64,000 nt of DNA from Pseudomonadota bacterium (GCA_040752895.1 JBFMHN010000003.1:281501-345500); one strand, 5' to 3'. Positions 44,730 through 56,573 are shown, numbered from the stretch's first letter. Notes: generated from the sequence alone by a model not told the origin. Numbers and translations are program-made.

Positions 44730-44757
44730 TTGACAGCCTGCCGTTCGCGCGTATAGT
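44730..44757 (+). promoter_or_regulatory. Sigma70-type promoter for rpsD
   Basis: TTGACA (44730-44735), a 16-base spacer, then TATAGT (44752-44757): a near-consensus housekeeping promoter. Transcription would start near 44764, leaving a ~63-base leader before the rpsD ATG. Confidence 0.8.
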
Positions 44758-44826
44758 ACGCCGCTCCCGGCCGAAGGCGGCGGGGTTTCTGGGAAGTAGT
44801 TGATATTATTGATTATGTAAGGTCCG

Positions 44827-45450
44827 ATGACGAAACGGCTGCAATCCAAATACAAGATCAACCGGCGCTTGCGCGTTAATCTTTGGGGACGCCCGAAAAG
44901 TCCCGTGAACCGGCGGGAACACGGCCCCGGCCAGCATGGGCCGTCGAATCTGCGTCGGCGGAAGGTCTCGGACTTCGGTGTCCAGCTCGCCGCCAAGCAG
45001 AGATTAAAGGGTTACTATGGGAACATCGGCGAGCGGCAGTTCCGGCGGATCTATGAGGAAGCCATTCGGCTCAAGGGCGATACGGGCGAACGGCTGATCG
45101 GCCTGCTGGAACGCCGGCTGGACATGATCATTTATCGGATGAAGTTCGTGCCGACCGTGTTTGCCGCCCGGCAATTCGTCAACCACGGGCATGTGCGCGT
45201 GAACGGCAAGCGCATGACGATTCCCTCCGCCCTGCTGAAGGAAGGCGACGTCGTCGAGGTGAAGGAAAAATCCCGCGAATTGGCCGTCGTGCTGGAAGCG
45301 GCCCAGTCGTCCGAGCGGGACGTTCCGGAATATATCGAGGTTGATTTCAAGGCAATGAAGGGAAAGTTCCTGCGCGTGCCGATGCTTGGCGACGTGCCGT
45401 ACCCGGCGCAGATGGAACCGCACCTCGTCGTCGAATTCTACTCACGCTGA
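44827..45450 (+). CDS. rpsD: 30S ribosomal protein S4
   Basis: Primary 16S rRNA-binding protein that starts assembly of the 30S body. 207 residues; alphaproteobacterial S4 with [21 protein letters not shown] at the start, no zinc-binding Cys cluster, and an S4 RNA-binding domain ([30 protein letters not shown]). A strong promoter lies upstream and an 18-bp hairpin terminator downstream, so it is a single-gene transcript here. Confidence 0.97.
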   Translation: MTKRLQSKYKINRRLRVNLWGRPKSPVNRREHGPGQHGPSNLRRRKVSDFGVQLAAKQRLKGYYGNIGERQFRRIYEEAIRLKGDTGERLIGLLERRLDMIIYRMKFVPTVFAARQFVNHGHVRVNGKRMTIPSALLKEGDVVEVKEKSRELAVVLEAAQSSERDVPEYIEVDFKAMKGKFLRVPMLGDVPYPAQMEPHLVVEFYSR

Positions 45451-45468
45451 CGAAGGCCAGGTCTTCGG

Positions 45469-45506
45469 ATACGAAAAGGGCGGCCCAAGGGCCGCCCTTT
45501 TCGTAT
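45469..45506. terminator. Bidirectional intrinsic terminator after rpsD and grxD
   Basis: An 18-bp perfect palindromic stem (ATACGAAAAGGGCGGCCC and its complement) with a 2-base centre AA, A-rich left and T-rich right. It serves rpsD on the plus strand and the convergent grxD on the minus strand. Confidence 0.9.
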
Positions 45507-45538
45507 CTATTCCATCTCTATTCCATCGATTCTTGGGA

Positions 45539-45874
45539 TTAGCTCGCCGCCTCGATGCCTTTTTCCTTCAGAAGACCTGAAAGTTCGCCGCTTTCATACA
45601 TCTCGCGGACGATGTCGCAACCGCCGATGAATTCGCCCTTGATATAAAGCTGAGGCACCGTCGGCCAGTCGCTGAACGCCTTGATGCCTTGGCGGAGATC
45701 GGGGTCCGACAGCACGTCAACCCCCTTAAATTTCACGCCCATTCGTGAAAGGATTTCGACCACGGTGGCGGAAAACCCGCATTGGGGAAAGACGGGCGAG
45801 CCTTTCATGAAAAGGACGACCTGATTCTCGGAAAGATCCGCACGGATGCGGTCGAATACGGGGCTATCGGCCAT
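45539..45874 (-). CDS. grxD: Monothiol glutaredoxin GrxD
   Basis: CGFS-type glutaredoxin that binds and transfers [2Fe-2S] clusters with glutathione. The active-site motif PQCGFS is near residue 31, with the glutathione-binding TVPQLYIKGEFIGGCDI further along. Length 111. It lies 26 bases downstream of bolA on the same strand; GrxD and BolA form a heterocomplex in iron sensing and cluster trafficking, so the pairing is functional. Confidence 0.96.
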   Translation of the reverse strand: MADSPVFDRIRADLSENQVVLFMKGSPVFPQCGFSATVVEILSRMGVKFKGVDVLSDPDLRQGIKAFSDWPTVPQLYIKGEFIGGCDIVREMYESGELSGLLKEKGIEAAS

Positions 45875-45900
45875 TGGTTCCTCGTCGTTTGAAGTAAGCC

Positions 45901-46140
45901 TTAGGTCCCTTCCGGTAGCGCGGTCTGGAGCGCCAAGGCGTGCAAGGCTTCGCCCATGTTACCACGCAGAGCCTTATAGATCATCTGGTGTTGCTGGACG
46001 CGGCTCTTGCCTTTGAAGGCGGCGGAAACGACCCGGGCGGCGTAGTGGTCGCCATCCCCCCGCAGGTCCGTGATGGTCACTTGCGCGTCGGGCAGCGTTT
46101 CCCGGATCAAACGCTCGATTTCGTGGGCGTCCATCGCCAT
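45901..46140 (-). CDS. bolA: BolA-family protein
   Basis: Small (79-residue) BolA/YrbA protein, partner of monothiol glutaredoxins in Fe-S delivery. The class II KH-like fold is apparent with VSAAFKGKSRVQQHQMIYKAL, the conserved His-containing segment, and ALHALALQT at the end. It sits between purL (upstream, 29 bases) and grxD (downstream), and is probably carried on the same long minus-strand transcript as the pur genes. Confidence 0.94.
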   Translation of the reverse strand: MAMDAHEIERLIRETLPDAQVTITDLRGDGDHYAARVVSAAFKGKSRVQQHQMIYKALRGNMGEALHALALQTALPEGT

Positions 46141-46169
46141 CGTCAGGGTTTCTTTCTTAAAGGTCGGCC

Positions 46170-48367
<2,198 letters not shown>

Positions 48368-48371
<4 letters not shown>

Positions 48372-49057
48372 GCGAAACTCGCCGCAAGGCCTTCGAACAG
48401 GCGCTTGCCGTCTTCGCCCCCAAGCAGCGGTTCGGCCAGCCGTTCGGGGTGCGGCATCATGCCGAGAACCGTGCGCGTTTCATTGAACACGCCGGCGATG
48501 TCGTGGGCGGATCCATTCGGATTCGACCCTGCGTCCTTTCCGCCTTCCGGGGTGCAATACCGGAAAGCGACCCTGCCTTCCCCTTCCAGTTCCTCAAGCG
48601 TCTCCGCGTCGGCGAAATAGTTTCCTTCGAGATGGGCGATCGGAATGCGAAGCACCTCGTTCTTGCGGTAGGCCTGCGTGAAAAGGCTTGCGGGCGTTTC
48701 GACTCGCAGATGGACGTCGCGGCAAATGAATTTGAGGCCTTCGTTCCGAAGCAGCGCACCGGGAAGCAGTCCCGTTTCGGTCAGGATTTGGAAGCCGTTG
48801 CAGATGCCGAGCACCGGCACGCCCCGTTCGGCCCGTCGCCGCACCTCCCGCATGATGGGGGAATGGGCCGCCATCGCGCCGCAACGAAGGTAATCGCCAT
48901 AAGAGAACCCGCCGGGCAGTACGATCAGGTCCACCTCAGGGAATTCGCTGTCCCGGTGCCACACGGCTAGCGGTTGACACCCCATGGCGTGCGCAAGAGC
49001 GACGCGAACGTCTCGATCGCAGTTCGAACCGGGATAGACGATAACGGCGGTCTTCAC
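48368..49057 (-). CDS. purQ: Phosphoribosylformylglycinamidine synthase subunit PurQ
   Basis: Glutaminase subunit of FGAM synthetase, supplying ammonia to PurL. Class I glutamine amidotransferase of 229 residues: [13 protein letters not shown] oxyanion region, nucleophile Cys in [11 protein letters not shown], and catalytic His-x-Glu in [15 protein letters not shown]. The start codon is GTG. Lies between purS and purL; 50 bases separate it from purS. Confidence 0.97.
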
Positions 49058-49106
49058 GGCGACGGTCTCTTCGGGGGGTTGACGGCGGGACGAACAAATC
49101 CGGGCC

Positions 49107-49349
49107 TTAGTCCAGCAACTCGATTTCGTAGTTTTCGATGACGAGGTTGGCGAGCAGCTTCGTGCACATCGCCTTCAAGACCTCTTTGGCGCGCGCGGGG
49201 TCGGTTTCCGCCAGTTCGATTTCGATATACTTGCCCTGGCGGACCCCATTTATACCGTTAAAGCCAAGCGATTTCAAAGCGTTCTCTATGGCCTTCCCTT
49301 GCGGGTCAAGAACGCCCGATTTCAGCATGATATGAATGCCCGCCTTCAT
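49107..49349 (-). CDS. purS: Phosphoribosylformylglycinamidine synthase subunit PurS
   Basis: Small (80-residue) bridging subunit of the PurLQS complex. Conserved PurS features: [23 protein letters not shown] and [12 protein letters not shown] chose the ATG at 49349 because it gives the normal size; the open frame extends upstream over purC antiparallel coding space in the same strand frame but is unlike any family there. It lies 34 bases after purC and before purQ. Confidence 0.95.
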   Translation of the reverse strand: MKAGIHIMLKSGVLDPQGKAIENALKSLGFNGINGVRQGKYIEIELAETDPARAKEVLKAMCTKLLANLVIENYEIELLD

Positions 49350-49383
49350 GCGCCGCGCTTTTTCAATGGAACGATCGCCTTGA

Positions 49384-50148
49384 TCACTGCATGACGGCCG
49401 GACCGTTGAGGTCCGTTGGTCCGCCTTCCGGAAGGATGCCAAGCCGCCGCGCCACTTCTTGGTAGGCGCCCTCGACATTTCCGAGATCCCGGCGGAAACG
49501 ATCCTTGTCGAACTTCTCGTTTGTCCGCACATCCCAAAGGCGGCAGCCGTCCGGGCTGATTTCGTCGGCGAGGACGACATACACCTGGTCGCCTTCGTAC
49601 AGCCTGCCGAACTCGAGTTTGAAGTCGATGAGACGGAGCCCGATGCTGAAGAAAAGGCCGAGAAGAAAATCGTTGATGCGAAGCGACATCGACAGGATGT
49701 CATCGAGTTCTTGCGCCGACGCCCAGCCAAAGGCGGTGATGTGCTCTTCCGAGATAAGCGGATCGCCGAGTTTATCGGATTTGTAATAGTATTCGATAAT
49801 CGAACGCGGTAACGGCGCGCCTTCCTCGAGGCCCAGCCGCGTGGCAAGCGAGCCCGCGACGACGTTCCGCACCACAACCTCGACGGGAATGATTTCCACT
49901 TCCCGAATCAGTTGCTCGCGCATGTTGAGCCGGCGGACGAAATGAGTCGGAATTCCGATCTCCCCCAGGCGGGTCATCAGGTATTCCGAGATCCGGTTGT
50001 TCAGGACCCCCTTGCCGGTGATGATGGCGTGTTTCTGGTTGTTGAAGGCGGTCGCGTCGTCCTTGAAGTATTGGACGAGCGTGCCCGGCTCAGGCCCCTC
50101 GAAAAGAACTTTGGCCTTCCCTTCGTAGATTCGTCTGCGCCGTGCCAT
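49384..50148 (-). CDS. purC: SAICAR synthase PurC
   Basis: Joins aspartate to CAIR in purine synthesis with ATP. 254 residues from the ATG at 50148: [15 protein letters not shown] at the start (phosphate loop), [36 protein letters not shown], and IDFKLEFGR metal/substrate region. It opens the minus-strand purine run. The longer in-frame extension upstream is rejected because family homology starts at this ATG. Confidence 0.96.
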   Translation of the reverse strand: MARRRRIYEGKAKVLFEGPEPGTLVQYFKDDATAFNNQKHAIITGKGVLNNRISEYLMTRLGEIGIPTHFVRRLNMREQLIREVEIIPVEVVVRNVVAGSLATRLGLEEGAPLPRSIIEYYYKSDKLGDPLISEEHITAFGWASAQELDDILSMSLRINDFLLGLFFSIGLRLIDFKLEFGRLYEGDQVYVVLADEISPDGCRLWDVRTNEKFDKDRFRRDLGNVEGAYQEVARRLGILPEGGPTDLNGPAVMQ

Positions 50149-50269
50149 GAATACCCAGTGCCGAAAAAGAAAAAACCCCCCGACCGGTGGGACGAGCGGT
50201 TCAAAGCACGCCCAAGATATAGCAACTCTCCCCCTTGAAAACAATGCCAGCCAGGCTGGGGGGGGGCGA

Positions 50270-51019
50270 TCAGACAGCCACGTTTTCGAAAAGCGTCTCG
50301 TCCGGACGGCCGTCGGCGAACCGAAAGACGGGCGGGCCTTCCTTTCCGGCGGCAGGCAGCGCGATCAAGGCGCTGGAGACGGTGCCGAAGCCATCCCGGT
50401 CCGCGATCGTCATGGCGCTTTCTTCAAGGCCGTCGTCGGCCGCGCGGTCGCGGCTTGCGAGCAAGGCCTCCCATGTCGCCCAATGGTCCTTATCGGGATC
50501 GGGAAGGGGGGCGGCCTGGAAAAGCGGCAGATAAGTGCGGATGCGATGCGACCGCGTGTCGTTTCGGTCATGAGCCGTGATCATCGAGATTCCCGGCGGC
50601 AGCCGCCACCGTTCGATGGCGCCCGTGCCTAGGCTGCGCAGCCAGAAGGCCTCCCGGCTATCCGCCACCACCAGGTTGAAAGGCCGGTAGGCCTGCGTAG
50701 CGAGTTCGTCCAGCGCCCGAGCGGCCGTCGTTGCGTCCGCGTAGTCGAGGGTTCGAAGGACGATTTCCCCCCGACTGCGCTTGCCGGCGGCCGGTCCCAG
50801 CGTTCCCGACCGGTTCAAGATTCCTGCCACCACGCCCGCGTCGTTTAACCCAAGCCACGTTCCGCCGCCTTCGATGTCCTTGCCGGCCACCACCTGGGGG
50901 CGGTTATCCCAATGCCGGCCGGGGGGGAGAGCCGGCCGGCCGATCTTTTCGTCCCGGTTGGCGGCAAGCAAAACCGGCCAGTCGGCGTCGGGACGGTAGG
51001 CGAACACAAGGGTGCACAT
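50270..51019 (-). CDS. NRDE (TANGO2-like) family protein
   Basis: Member of the NRDE/TANGO2 family, suggested to be an N-terminal-nucleophile-type hydrolase; in eukaryotes TANGO2 has been tied to haem and lipid handling, but the bacterial role is not known. [11 protein letters not shown] gives a Cys2 that would be exposed after Met removal, followed by the family-naming [11 protein letters not shown] and [20 protein letters not shown]. 249 residues from the ATG at 51019; a TTG-type upstream extension is rejected. It is divergent from the DUF1476 gene. Confidence 0.85.
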   Translation of the reverse strand: MCTLVFAYRPDADWPVLLAANRDEKIGRPALPPGRHWDNRPQVVAGKDIEGGGTWLGLNDAGVVAGILNRSGTLGPAAGKRSRGEIVLRTLDYADATTAARALDELATQAYRPFNLVVADSREAFWLRSLGTGAIERWRLPPGISMITAHDRNDTRSHRIRTYLPLFQAAPLPDPDKDHWATWEALLASRDRAADDGLEESAMTIADRDGFGTVSSALIALPAAGKEGPPVFRFADGRPDETLFENVAV

Positions 51020-51128
51020 GCGAACTTTCAGATACCACTTCCGTGCCGGGCTCGCTATATAAGGAGCGCGGTGGGAATCTCGCAATCCCGCCGTCAGCAA
51101 ACGAAACGGCAAGCACAGGGTGGAGACG

Positions 51129-51452
51129 ATGAACGGCAGCTTCAAGGATCGGGAGAAGGCGGCAGAAGCCAAATTTCAGCACGATCAGGAAACCACGTTC
51201 AAGGCCCAGGCGCGGCGCAACCGGCTGCTTGGGTTGTGGGCAGCCGAGCTTTTGGGCCTCGTGGGCACCGACGCCGAGACGTATGCGAAAGAAGTCATCG
51301 CCGCCGACTTCGAAAAGCCCGGCGACGCCGACGTTCTCGAGAAGGTCTTCCAGGATTTTCAGAAGAAGGGGCTCGACATTTCCGAACACCGCGTTCGCAA
51401 GGAAATGGATCGCTTCCTTCAAATCGCCTTTGAGCAAATTACCAGCGGATAG
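51129..51452 (+). CDS. DUF1476 family protein (F1-ATPase zeta inhibitor)
   Basis: Small helical protein of 107 residues. DUF1476 contains the zeta subunit of alphaproteobacterial F1Fo-ATPases, which blocks ATP hydrolysis through its N-terminal segment. The conserved FKDREKAAEAKFQHDQET start and RRNRLLGLWAAELLGL helix are present. I used the ATG at 51129; a GTG three codons earlier is also possible. A GGAGA site is just upstream. The family is essentially restricted to alphaproteobacteria, which supports the taxonomic placement. Confidence 0.88.
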   Translation: MNGSFKDREKAAEAKFQHDQETTFKAQARRNRLLGLWAAELLGLVGTDAETYAKEVIAADFEKPGDADVLEKVFQDFQKKGLDISEHRVRKEMDRFLQIAFEQITSG

Positions 51453-51491
51453 ACGTTGTCTCCGGGTTTCCGGCTGGGCGGCCGATCGTTG

Positions 51492-52790
51492 CTAGGCGTT
51501 TTCGAAGACCCGCCCAAAGATCGTATCGACGTGGCGCGTGTGGTAACGGGGGTCGAAAAGCCCTTCCAGCACCGCTGCCTCAAGATGGCTTGAGATGTTT
51601 TCGTCAGCCTTCAGAAGGTCGAGGAAAGCGGTTTTCTCCTCCCAGGCTTTCATCGCGTTTCGCTGAACTGCCGCGTAGGCGGCTTCGCGGCTTAGCCCTT
51701 TTTGGGTGAGGGCGAGGAGCACGCGCTGGGAATAGGCCAGGCCGCCCAAGGCGTCGAGATTACGGCGCATGTTTCCGGGATAGACGACCAGTTTCTCGAT
51801 GATTTCCGCAAGGCGGTTCAACGCAAAATCAAGCGTGATCGTCGCATCCGGCGCGATGATCCGTTCGACGGAGGAGTGGGCAATGTCCCGTTCGTGCCAA
51901 AGGACCGCGTTCTCGAGTGCCGGTGTTACGTACCCGCGGACGACGCGGGCAAGGCCTGTCACGTTTTCGCTTAAGACCGGGTTCCGCTTATGCGGCATGG
52001 CCGAGGAACCCTTCTGGCCTGGCGAAAAATATTCCTCCACTTCAAGCACTTCCGTCCGCTGTAGGTGGCGGATTTCGACGGCCAGATTTTCCATCGTGCT
52101 GGCCGTGACGCCGAGCGTGGCGAAGAACGCCGCGTGGCGGTCGCGCGGGATGACCTGCGTCGAGATTGGTTCTACCCGAAGGCCCATCTTTTCCGCTACG
52201 TAGGCTTCGACTCGGGGGTCGATGTTCGCGAAGGTGCCGACGGCGCCGGAAATCGCGCAGGTCGCGATTTCGTCGCGTGCTGCGAGCAGCCGCCCGCGGC
52301 CGCGCTGGAAGGCGGCGTAGTGGCTGGCAAGCTTGAGGCCGAAGGTTGTCGGCTCGGCGTGGATGCCGTGGCTGCGCCCGATGCAAACGGTGTCCTTGTG
52401 CTCGTAGGCGCGCTTCTTAAGGGCGGCGAGCAGCCGGTCGACGTCCGCGAGAATTCGATCGCAGGCTTGGGCCAGCTGGACGGCGAGGCAGGTGTCCAGC
52501 ACATCCGAGGACGTCATGCCTTGATGCACGAAGCGCGCTTCTGGCCCGACATGTTCGGCTAGATTCGTCAGGAAGGCGATGACATCGTGATGCGTTTCCT
52601 TTTCGATGGCCTCGATTCGCGCGATCTCGACCTTGCCGCGTTTGCGCACGGCCTCGGCGGCTTCCTGCGGGATGACGCCGATCTTGGCCTGCGCCTCGCA
52701 GGCATATGTCTCAATTTCGAGCCAGATCTTGAATTTGTTTTCGGGTGCCCAGAGGGCCGTCATTTGCGGGCGCGCATAGCGTGGAATCAT
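51492..52790 (-). CDS. purB: Adenylosuccinate lyase
   Basis: Cleaves SAICAR and adenylosuccinate with loss of fumarate, acting twice in purine synthesis. Fumarase/aspartase superfamily with the signature GSSAMPHKRNPVLSEN around the catalytic Ser, MTSSDVLDTCLAVQ and GRSHGIHAEPTTFG. 432 residues from the ATG at 52790 (MIPRYARPQM); a GTG four codons earlier is the alternative. Converges with the DUF1476 gene. Confidence 0.97.
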   Translation of the reverse strand: MIPRYARPQMTALWAPENKFKIWLEIETYACEAQAKIGVIPQEAAEAVRKRGKVEIARIEAIEKETHHDVIAFLTNLAEHVGPEARFVHQGMTSSDVLDTCLAVQLAQACDRILADVDRLLAALKKRAYEHKDTVCIGRSHGIHAEPTTFGLKLASHYAAFQRGRGRLLAARDEIATCAISGAVGTFANIDPRVEAYVAEKMGLRVEPISTQVIPRDRHAAFFATLGVTASTMENLAVEIRHLQRTEVLEVEEYFSPGQKGSSAMPHKRNPVLSENVTGLARVVRGYVTPALENAVLWHERDIAHSSVERIIAPDATITLDFALNRLAEIIEKLVVYPGNMRRNLDALGGLAYSQRVLLALTQKGLSREAAYAAVQRNAMKAWEEKTAFLDLLKADENISSHLEAAVLEGLFDPRYHTRHVDTIFGRVFENA

Positions 52791-52969
52791 GGGTACGGGC
52801 ACCCCAAAGAAGGCACAAAGAAACGGACAACCCTAGCGGGCGGAAGCATCTCCCGCGCCCCGGATTTTACAGATGTTCGAAACTTTTAAAACCGGAATGT
52901 CGAGATTCGGGCAAGGTAACCCCCGCCGGCGAATCTTGGGCCCGAAAGATAAAGAAACGGGTCTTCGAA

Positions 52970-53620
52970 CTATTCCGCTTTGGCCGAAGCCTCGTTCGCG
53001 TCGGCCGGAGCCTCCTTTGCGCCGGTGGCATCGGAACTCGTCACGATCAATGGGTACTCGAAGGTCGGGTTTTGCCGCCCCGTGTAGACGTAACGTCCCT
53101 CCTTGAGTTCGACTTCGTAAATCTCATCGTAGCCGGTCAGAAGTTCGCCCTTGGAGAAAAGCGGCTTGTTTGCCTTTTTACCCTTGTCATTGACTTCGTA
53201 AATCTCAAGACCGACCGCGTAGGGTACGTTCTCGTTCTTGACGCGGAACTTGTACGTGCCGGGCTTGATGATGAGGGTCTGGATGTTCGGCACCCGGGCG
53301 CTTCGCGTCTTGCGGTTCTCCCGCGGGCAGTCGCGCGGGAAGGTAACCGCAATGTCCTGGGCGGCCCCTTCCGGTTCGACGAACTGGCAGGCCGACGCGC
53401 TAAGTTCGATCACGTTGTCTTTCGAGACGCGCAGCGGCTTCACCGGCACGATCTGGAGATCCGGCGGGCGGTAATTGTCCTCGGACAGATCCTTGGCAGA
53501 CGCAGGGTTGGCCGCTAAGGCAAGGCCGAACAGGGCAAGGACGGCTAAGGGAAGGGAAAAAAAGTTTACCAGAAGCCGGTGCAACACAAACCCTCTCCTT
53601 GTCATTTTCATCGTTTCCAT
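52970..53620 (-). CDS. Secreted protein of unknown function
   Basis: I do not recognise a family. The 216-residue product has a signal peptide (positive MKMTRRG, hydrophobic FFSLPLAVLALFGLALA, cut near ASAKD at residue 43). The mature part looks like an all-beta domain, with two cysteines (C78, C98) that could form a disulfide, then LIIKPGTYKFRVKNENVPY, which is reminiscent of cupredoxin-like strands but has no clear copper-ligand His/Cys/Met set, and an Ala/Glu-rich tail. It sits alone between purB and bioF. Start could be any of the first three Met codons. Confidence 0.7.
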   Translation of the reverse strand: METMKMTRRGFVLHRLLVNFFSLPLAVLALFGLALAANPASAKDLSEDNYRPPDLQIVPVKPLRVSKDNVIELSASACQFVEPEGAAQDIAVTFPRDCPRENRKTRSARVPNIQTLIIKPGTYKFRVKNENVPYAVGLEIYEVNDKGKKANKPLFSKGELLTGYDEIYEVELKEGRYVYTGRQNPTFEYPLIVTSSDATGAKEAPADANEASAKAE

Positions 53621-53685
53621 GAATGCGTTTTTGGTTTGAAAGCCAAAGTTTTCTCCAAAATTTGGATGCGCTGCGTCGGTACCGA

Positions 53686-54876
53686 TCAGGGAATAAGACG
53701 TAATTCTCTGGCCGCCTTGACCGTGACCCGAGTCAGCCGCTCAATGTCGGCATCGTCGTGGGTGGCGGTGATGGCAAAACGTATGCGGCTCTCTCCTTCT
53801 GGGATTGTCGGGGGTCGGATGGCTATACCCAATATATCATTTGTTTCCAAAGCGATACTCAAACGAAGCGCGTTCTCTTCCGATCCCACGATTACGGGGA
53901 TTATCTGCGTTGTTGAGCGCCCAATGTCAAGCCCCGCCTGGCGGAAAACGTGACGGACATGCGCGGCGGCATCTTGGAGCCAAGCCCGCTCGGCGGCCAT
54001 TTTCGGCACGAGGTCTAAAGCGGCGTCATTGGCTCCCAGGACCCCGGGTGGCAGGGCGGTTGAATAGATCAAGCCGGGGCAGCGATTGACCAGGAAGCTC
54101 CGAAGTTTTTCGGAACAGACCACGTAGGCCCCGAAGCTTCCCAGTGCCTTGCTGAAGGTCCCCATGACGAGATCGATCCGGTCGCCGTATTCGGCGGCAA
54201 GTCCAAAGCCTTCCGGGCCAAGAACGCCGGTGGCGTGAGCCTCGTCGAGGTAGAGGAAAGCCCCATATTTATCTGCTATTTCAACAAGTTGCCTAATGTC
54301 AGCTTGGTCGCCATCCATGCTGAAGACAGATTCGGTCACGATAAAGCGTGGCCGGTTTTCGCGCCTTCCTTCACGCAAGAGGGATTCAAGATGATCGAGA
54401 TCGTTGTGATGGTAACAAATCTGCCTCGCTCCGGCGGCCCGGCAGCCCTGGTGAAGGCTGGCGTGGTTCAATGCGTCGAAATAGACGAGCGGCTCCGCCT
54501 CGAGAATCCGGCGATTCAAAAGGGCCGCCAGCACGGCGACGTTGGTCTGATAACCGGAGGCCATTACCAGGGCGGCCTCCTTGCGCTTCGCCCGGGCTAA
54601 TTTTGCTTCTATTTTTTCGAAGAGTTCTAAATTTCCGCAGACCAGCCGGGAAGCCCCGGACCCCGTTCCCCAAGCCTCCGTCCACGCGATGGCGCGCTCG
54701 CGAAGGGCCGGATGTTGAGCAAGCCCCAGATAGTTGTTCGACGAGAAGTTGCAGAGAGTCTTGCCTTCGCGTTCGATGCGGCTGCCGTCCGTCTTGCCGA
54801 AAGCGCGCAACCGGCGCCTTCGGTTTGCCGGCAGGTTTTCCAGAAAGTGATGGTATGCTTGGGGTGCCTGCTTCAT
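53686..54876 (-). CDS. bioF: 8-amino-7-oxononanoate synthase (alpha-oxoamine synthase)
   Basis: PLP-dependent condensation of pimeloyl-thioester with alanine in biotin synthesis. 396 residues: CNFSSNNYLGLAQHP, a FDALNHASLHQG region, LYLDEAHATGVLG with the PLP Asp-x-x-His, and the Schiff-base lysine in GTFSKALGSFGAYV. The C-terminal IRPPTIPEGESRIRFAI favours BioF over serine palmitoyltransferase or ALA synthase. I used the ATG at 54876; the frame reads on upstream past 55600 but only as antisense to the hydrolase gene. No other biotin gene is near. Confidence 0.88.
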   Translation of the reverse strand: MKQAPQAYHHFLENLPANRRRRLRAFGKTDGSRIEREGKTLCNFSSNNYLGLAQHPALRERAIAWTEAWGTGSGASRLVCGNLELFEKIEAKLARAKRKEAALVMASGYQTNVAVLAALLNRRILEAEPLVYFDALNHASLHQGCRAAGARQICYHHNDLDHLESLLREGRRENRPRFIVTESVFSMDGDQADIRQLVEIADKYGAFLYLDEAHATGVLGPEGFGLAAEYGDRIDLVMGTFSKALGSFGAYVVCSEKLRSFLVNRCPGLIYSTALPPGVLGANDAALDLVPKMAAERAWLQDAAAHVRHVFRQAGLDIGRSTTQIIPVIVGSEENALRLSIALETNDILGIAIRPPTIPEGESRIRFAITATHDDADIERLTRVTVKAARELRLIP

Positions 54877-55017
54877 GGGGGTCTCGGTGCGTGGTCGGTA
54901 AGGCAACTTGGGTGCAAAACATACCACGTGGGCAAGGCCTACCGGTAATAGGGAAGGAGCAAGCCTTCGCGTGACGATAGGTGGCGTGACTAGAAGTGAA
55001 GGGTCATTAAAAAACGC

Positions 55018-55923
55018 ATGAGGAACGACCGTTTCGCCACTTTCGAAGTCGCCGACGGGACGCGGATTCGCTACGCCTTCTGGCAACCGGAAGGGCCGCC
55101 GCGCGGCGCGGTTGTCCTGCTGCATGGCCGTACGGAGTTCCTCGAAAAATATTTCGAGACGGTCGACGAATTGCTGGCCAGGGGGTTTGCGGTCTGGTCG
55201 AAAGATTGGCGAGGGCAGGGGCTTTCCTCGCGGCCGCTTTCGAACGCGCGAAAGGGGCATGCCGATTCCTTCGACCCCTTGCTGGAGGATCTCCACGTTT
55301 TTTTGACGGAGATCGTGCGGCCAAGCAGTCCCGGCCCCCATATCGCGCTGGCCCATTCGATGGGGGGGCACCTGGCGCTCCGCTACATGGCCGAACGGCC
55401 GGGGTTCTTTGCGAAGGCCGTGCTGTCGGCGCCGATGGTGGATATCCACACCGGCGGGATGCCGCGGCCGTTCGCCGAGCAACTTGCCCGGCTTACTGTT
55501 CAGTGCGGACTCGGCAAGCAGTACTTGGTTGGGATGGGGGATGCGGACCCCTACGCAGCCGCGTTCAAGGACAATCTTTTGACGTCCGATCCGGTGCGTT
55601 TCCAGCGCAGCCGGGCACTTACGCAAGCAAACCCCGCGCTGGGCCTGGGCGGGCCGACCTTCGCTTGGGTGCACGCGGCATACCAGTCCATTCGTAAGCT
55701 GGAAAACCCGGATTATGTGCGCCGGATCGATGTGCCGGTGCTCTGTCTAAGCGCCGCCGAGGAACAAATCGTCCGGAACGACGCTCAAATACGCCTTTGC
55801 CATCACCTGCCGCAGGCGACCTTTGTTTCGTTTCCGGAAGCGCGCCACGAGCTCTTGTTCGAGCGCGACCCCATTCGGGCGCGATTCTGGGAGACGTTCG
55901 ACAAATTTACCGATTCGATTTGA
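55018..55923 (+). CDS. Alpha/beta hydrolase (monoacylglycerol lipase/lysophospholipase type)
   Basis: Serine hydrolase of the PldB/monoacylglycerol-lipase group, 301 residues. The start region ends in VVLLHGRTEFLEKY (oxyanion HG), DWRGQGLSSRP follows, and the nucleophile elbow reads AHSMGGH, an AxSxG variant of GxSxG that occurs in some PldB homologues. The catalytic His is in EARHELLFE near the C terminus. No signal peptide. It converges with the arylesterase gene (11-base gap) and is divergent from bioF. Confidence 0.88.
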   Translation: MRNDRFATFEVADGTRIRYAFWQPEGPPRGAVVLLHGRTEFLEKYFETVDELLARGFAVWSKDWRGQGLSSRPLSNARKGHADSFDPLLEDLHVFLTEIVRPSSPGPHIALAHSMGGHLALRYMAERPGFFAKAVLSAPMVDIHTGGMPRPFAEQLARLTVQCGLGKQYLVGMGDADPYAAAFKDNLLTSDPVRFQRSRALTQANPALGLGGPTFAWVHAAYQSIRKLENPDYVRRIDVPVLCLSAAEEQIVRNDAQIRLCHHLPQATFVSFPEARHELLFERDPIRARFWETFDKFTDSI

Positions 55924-55934
55924 CGCGCGCCCGT

Positions 55935-56573
55935 TCAATTGTCCTCGGAATCGAGCAACCGCAGGACGTGCGGCAGGATTCCCTCAACAATCATGGCGAC
56001 CCCTTCGGCGTTTGGATGGACCCCGTCCAACAAATTCAACTTCGGATTCTTTGCCACGCCTTCGAGAAAGAAGGGATAGAGCGGAACGCGGTGTTTCTTG
56101 GCCAGAGCCGGGAAAATGGCGTTGAACGCCGCGTCGTAATCCGGGCCCAGGCCGGAAGGAACGCGGCTGCCGGTCAGCAGGACTCGGATATTTTGCTGGC
56201 GAAGAAGGGTTAGGATTCGATCCAGGTTGACGTAACTTTCCTGCGGTTCGAATTGGGCGAAGACGTCGTTGGCGCCGAATTCAACAATTACGATCTCCGG
56301 ATCAAGGGCAAGGATACGGTCGAGGCGGGCAAGGCCGCTTGCCGTCGTGTTACCGGAAACGCCGGCGTTGAGGACGGTGACACCGTAACCCTTGGCGCGA
56401 AGCGCGCGTTCAAGTTGGGCCGGAAAGGCTTGCGTCGGCGGCAGGTTGTACCCCTTCGTCAAACTGTCGCCGAAGGCGACAATCCGGATATCGGCCGCCA
56501 CGGCGGCGGGCGCCAGCAAGAACACAAGCAGGAGCAAGAAGGAGAAGGACGCCCCGCGCCGCCGTCCGGTCAA
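55935..56573 (-). CDS. Periplasmic SGNH esterase (TesA/arylesterase type)
   Basis: GDSL-family hydrolase of 212 residues acting on esters or thioesters. A signal peptide (RRRGASFSFLLLLVFLLAPAAVAA) directs export. Block I is VAFGDSLTKGYN with the nucleophile Ser, block II has AGVSGNTTASGL, block III IVEFGANDVF, and block V DGVHPNAEGV with the catalytic Asp-x-x-His. Its start overlaps the radC stop by 4 bases, so they share a transcript. Confidence 0.9.
   Translation of the reverse strand: MTGRRRGASFSFLLLLVFLLAPAAVAADIRIVAFGDSLTKGYNLPPTQAFPAQLERALRAKGYGVTVLNAGVSGNTTASGLARLDRILALDPEIVIVEFGANDVFAQFEPQESYVNLDRILTLLRQQNIRVLLTGSRVPSGLGPDYDAAFNAIFPALAKKHRVPLYPFFLEGVAKNPKLNLLDGVHPNAEGVAMIVEGILPHVLRLLDSEDN

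Noticed and set aside
44759-44782. Leader hairpin before rpsD as an S4 autoregulatory element
   Set aside because: The predicted transcription start (~44764) falls inside the left arm, so the stem would not be transcribed whole.
53686-55674. 662-codon frame that includes bioF
   Set aside because: BioF homology begins at 54876; the upstream part is antisense to a good alpha/beta hydrolase gene.
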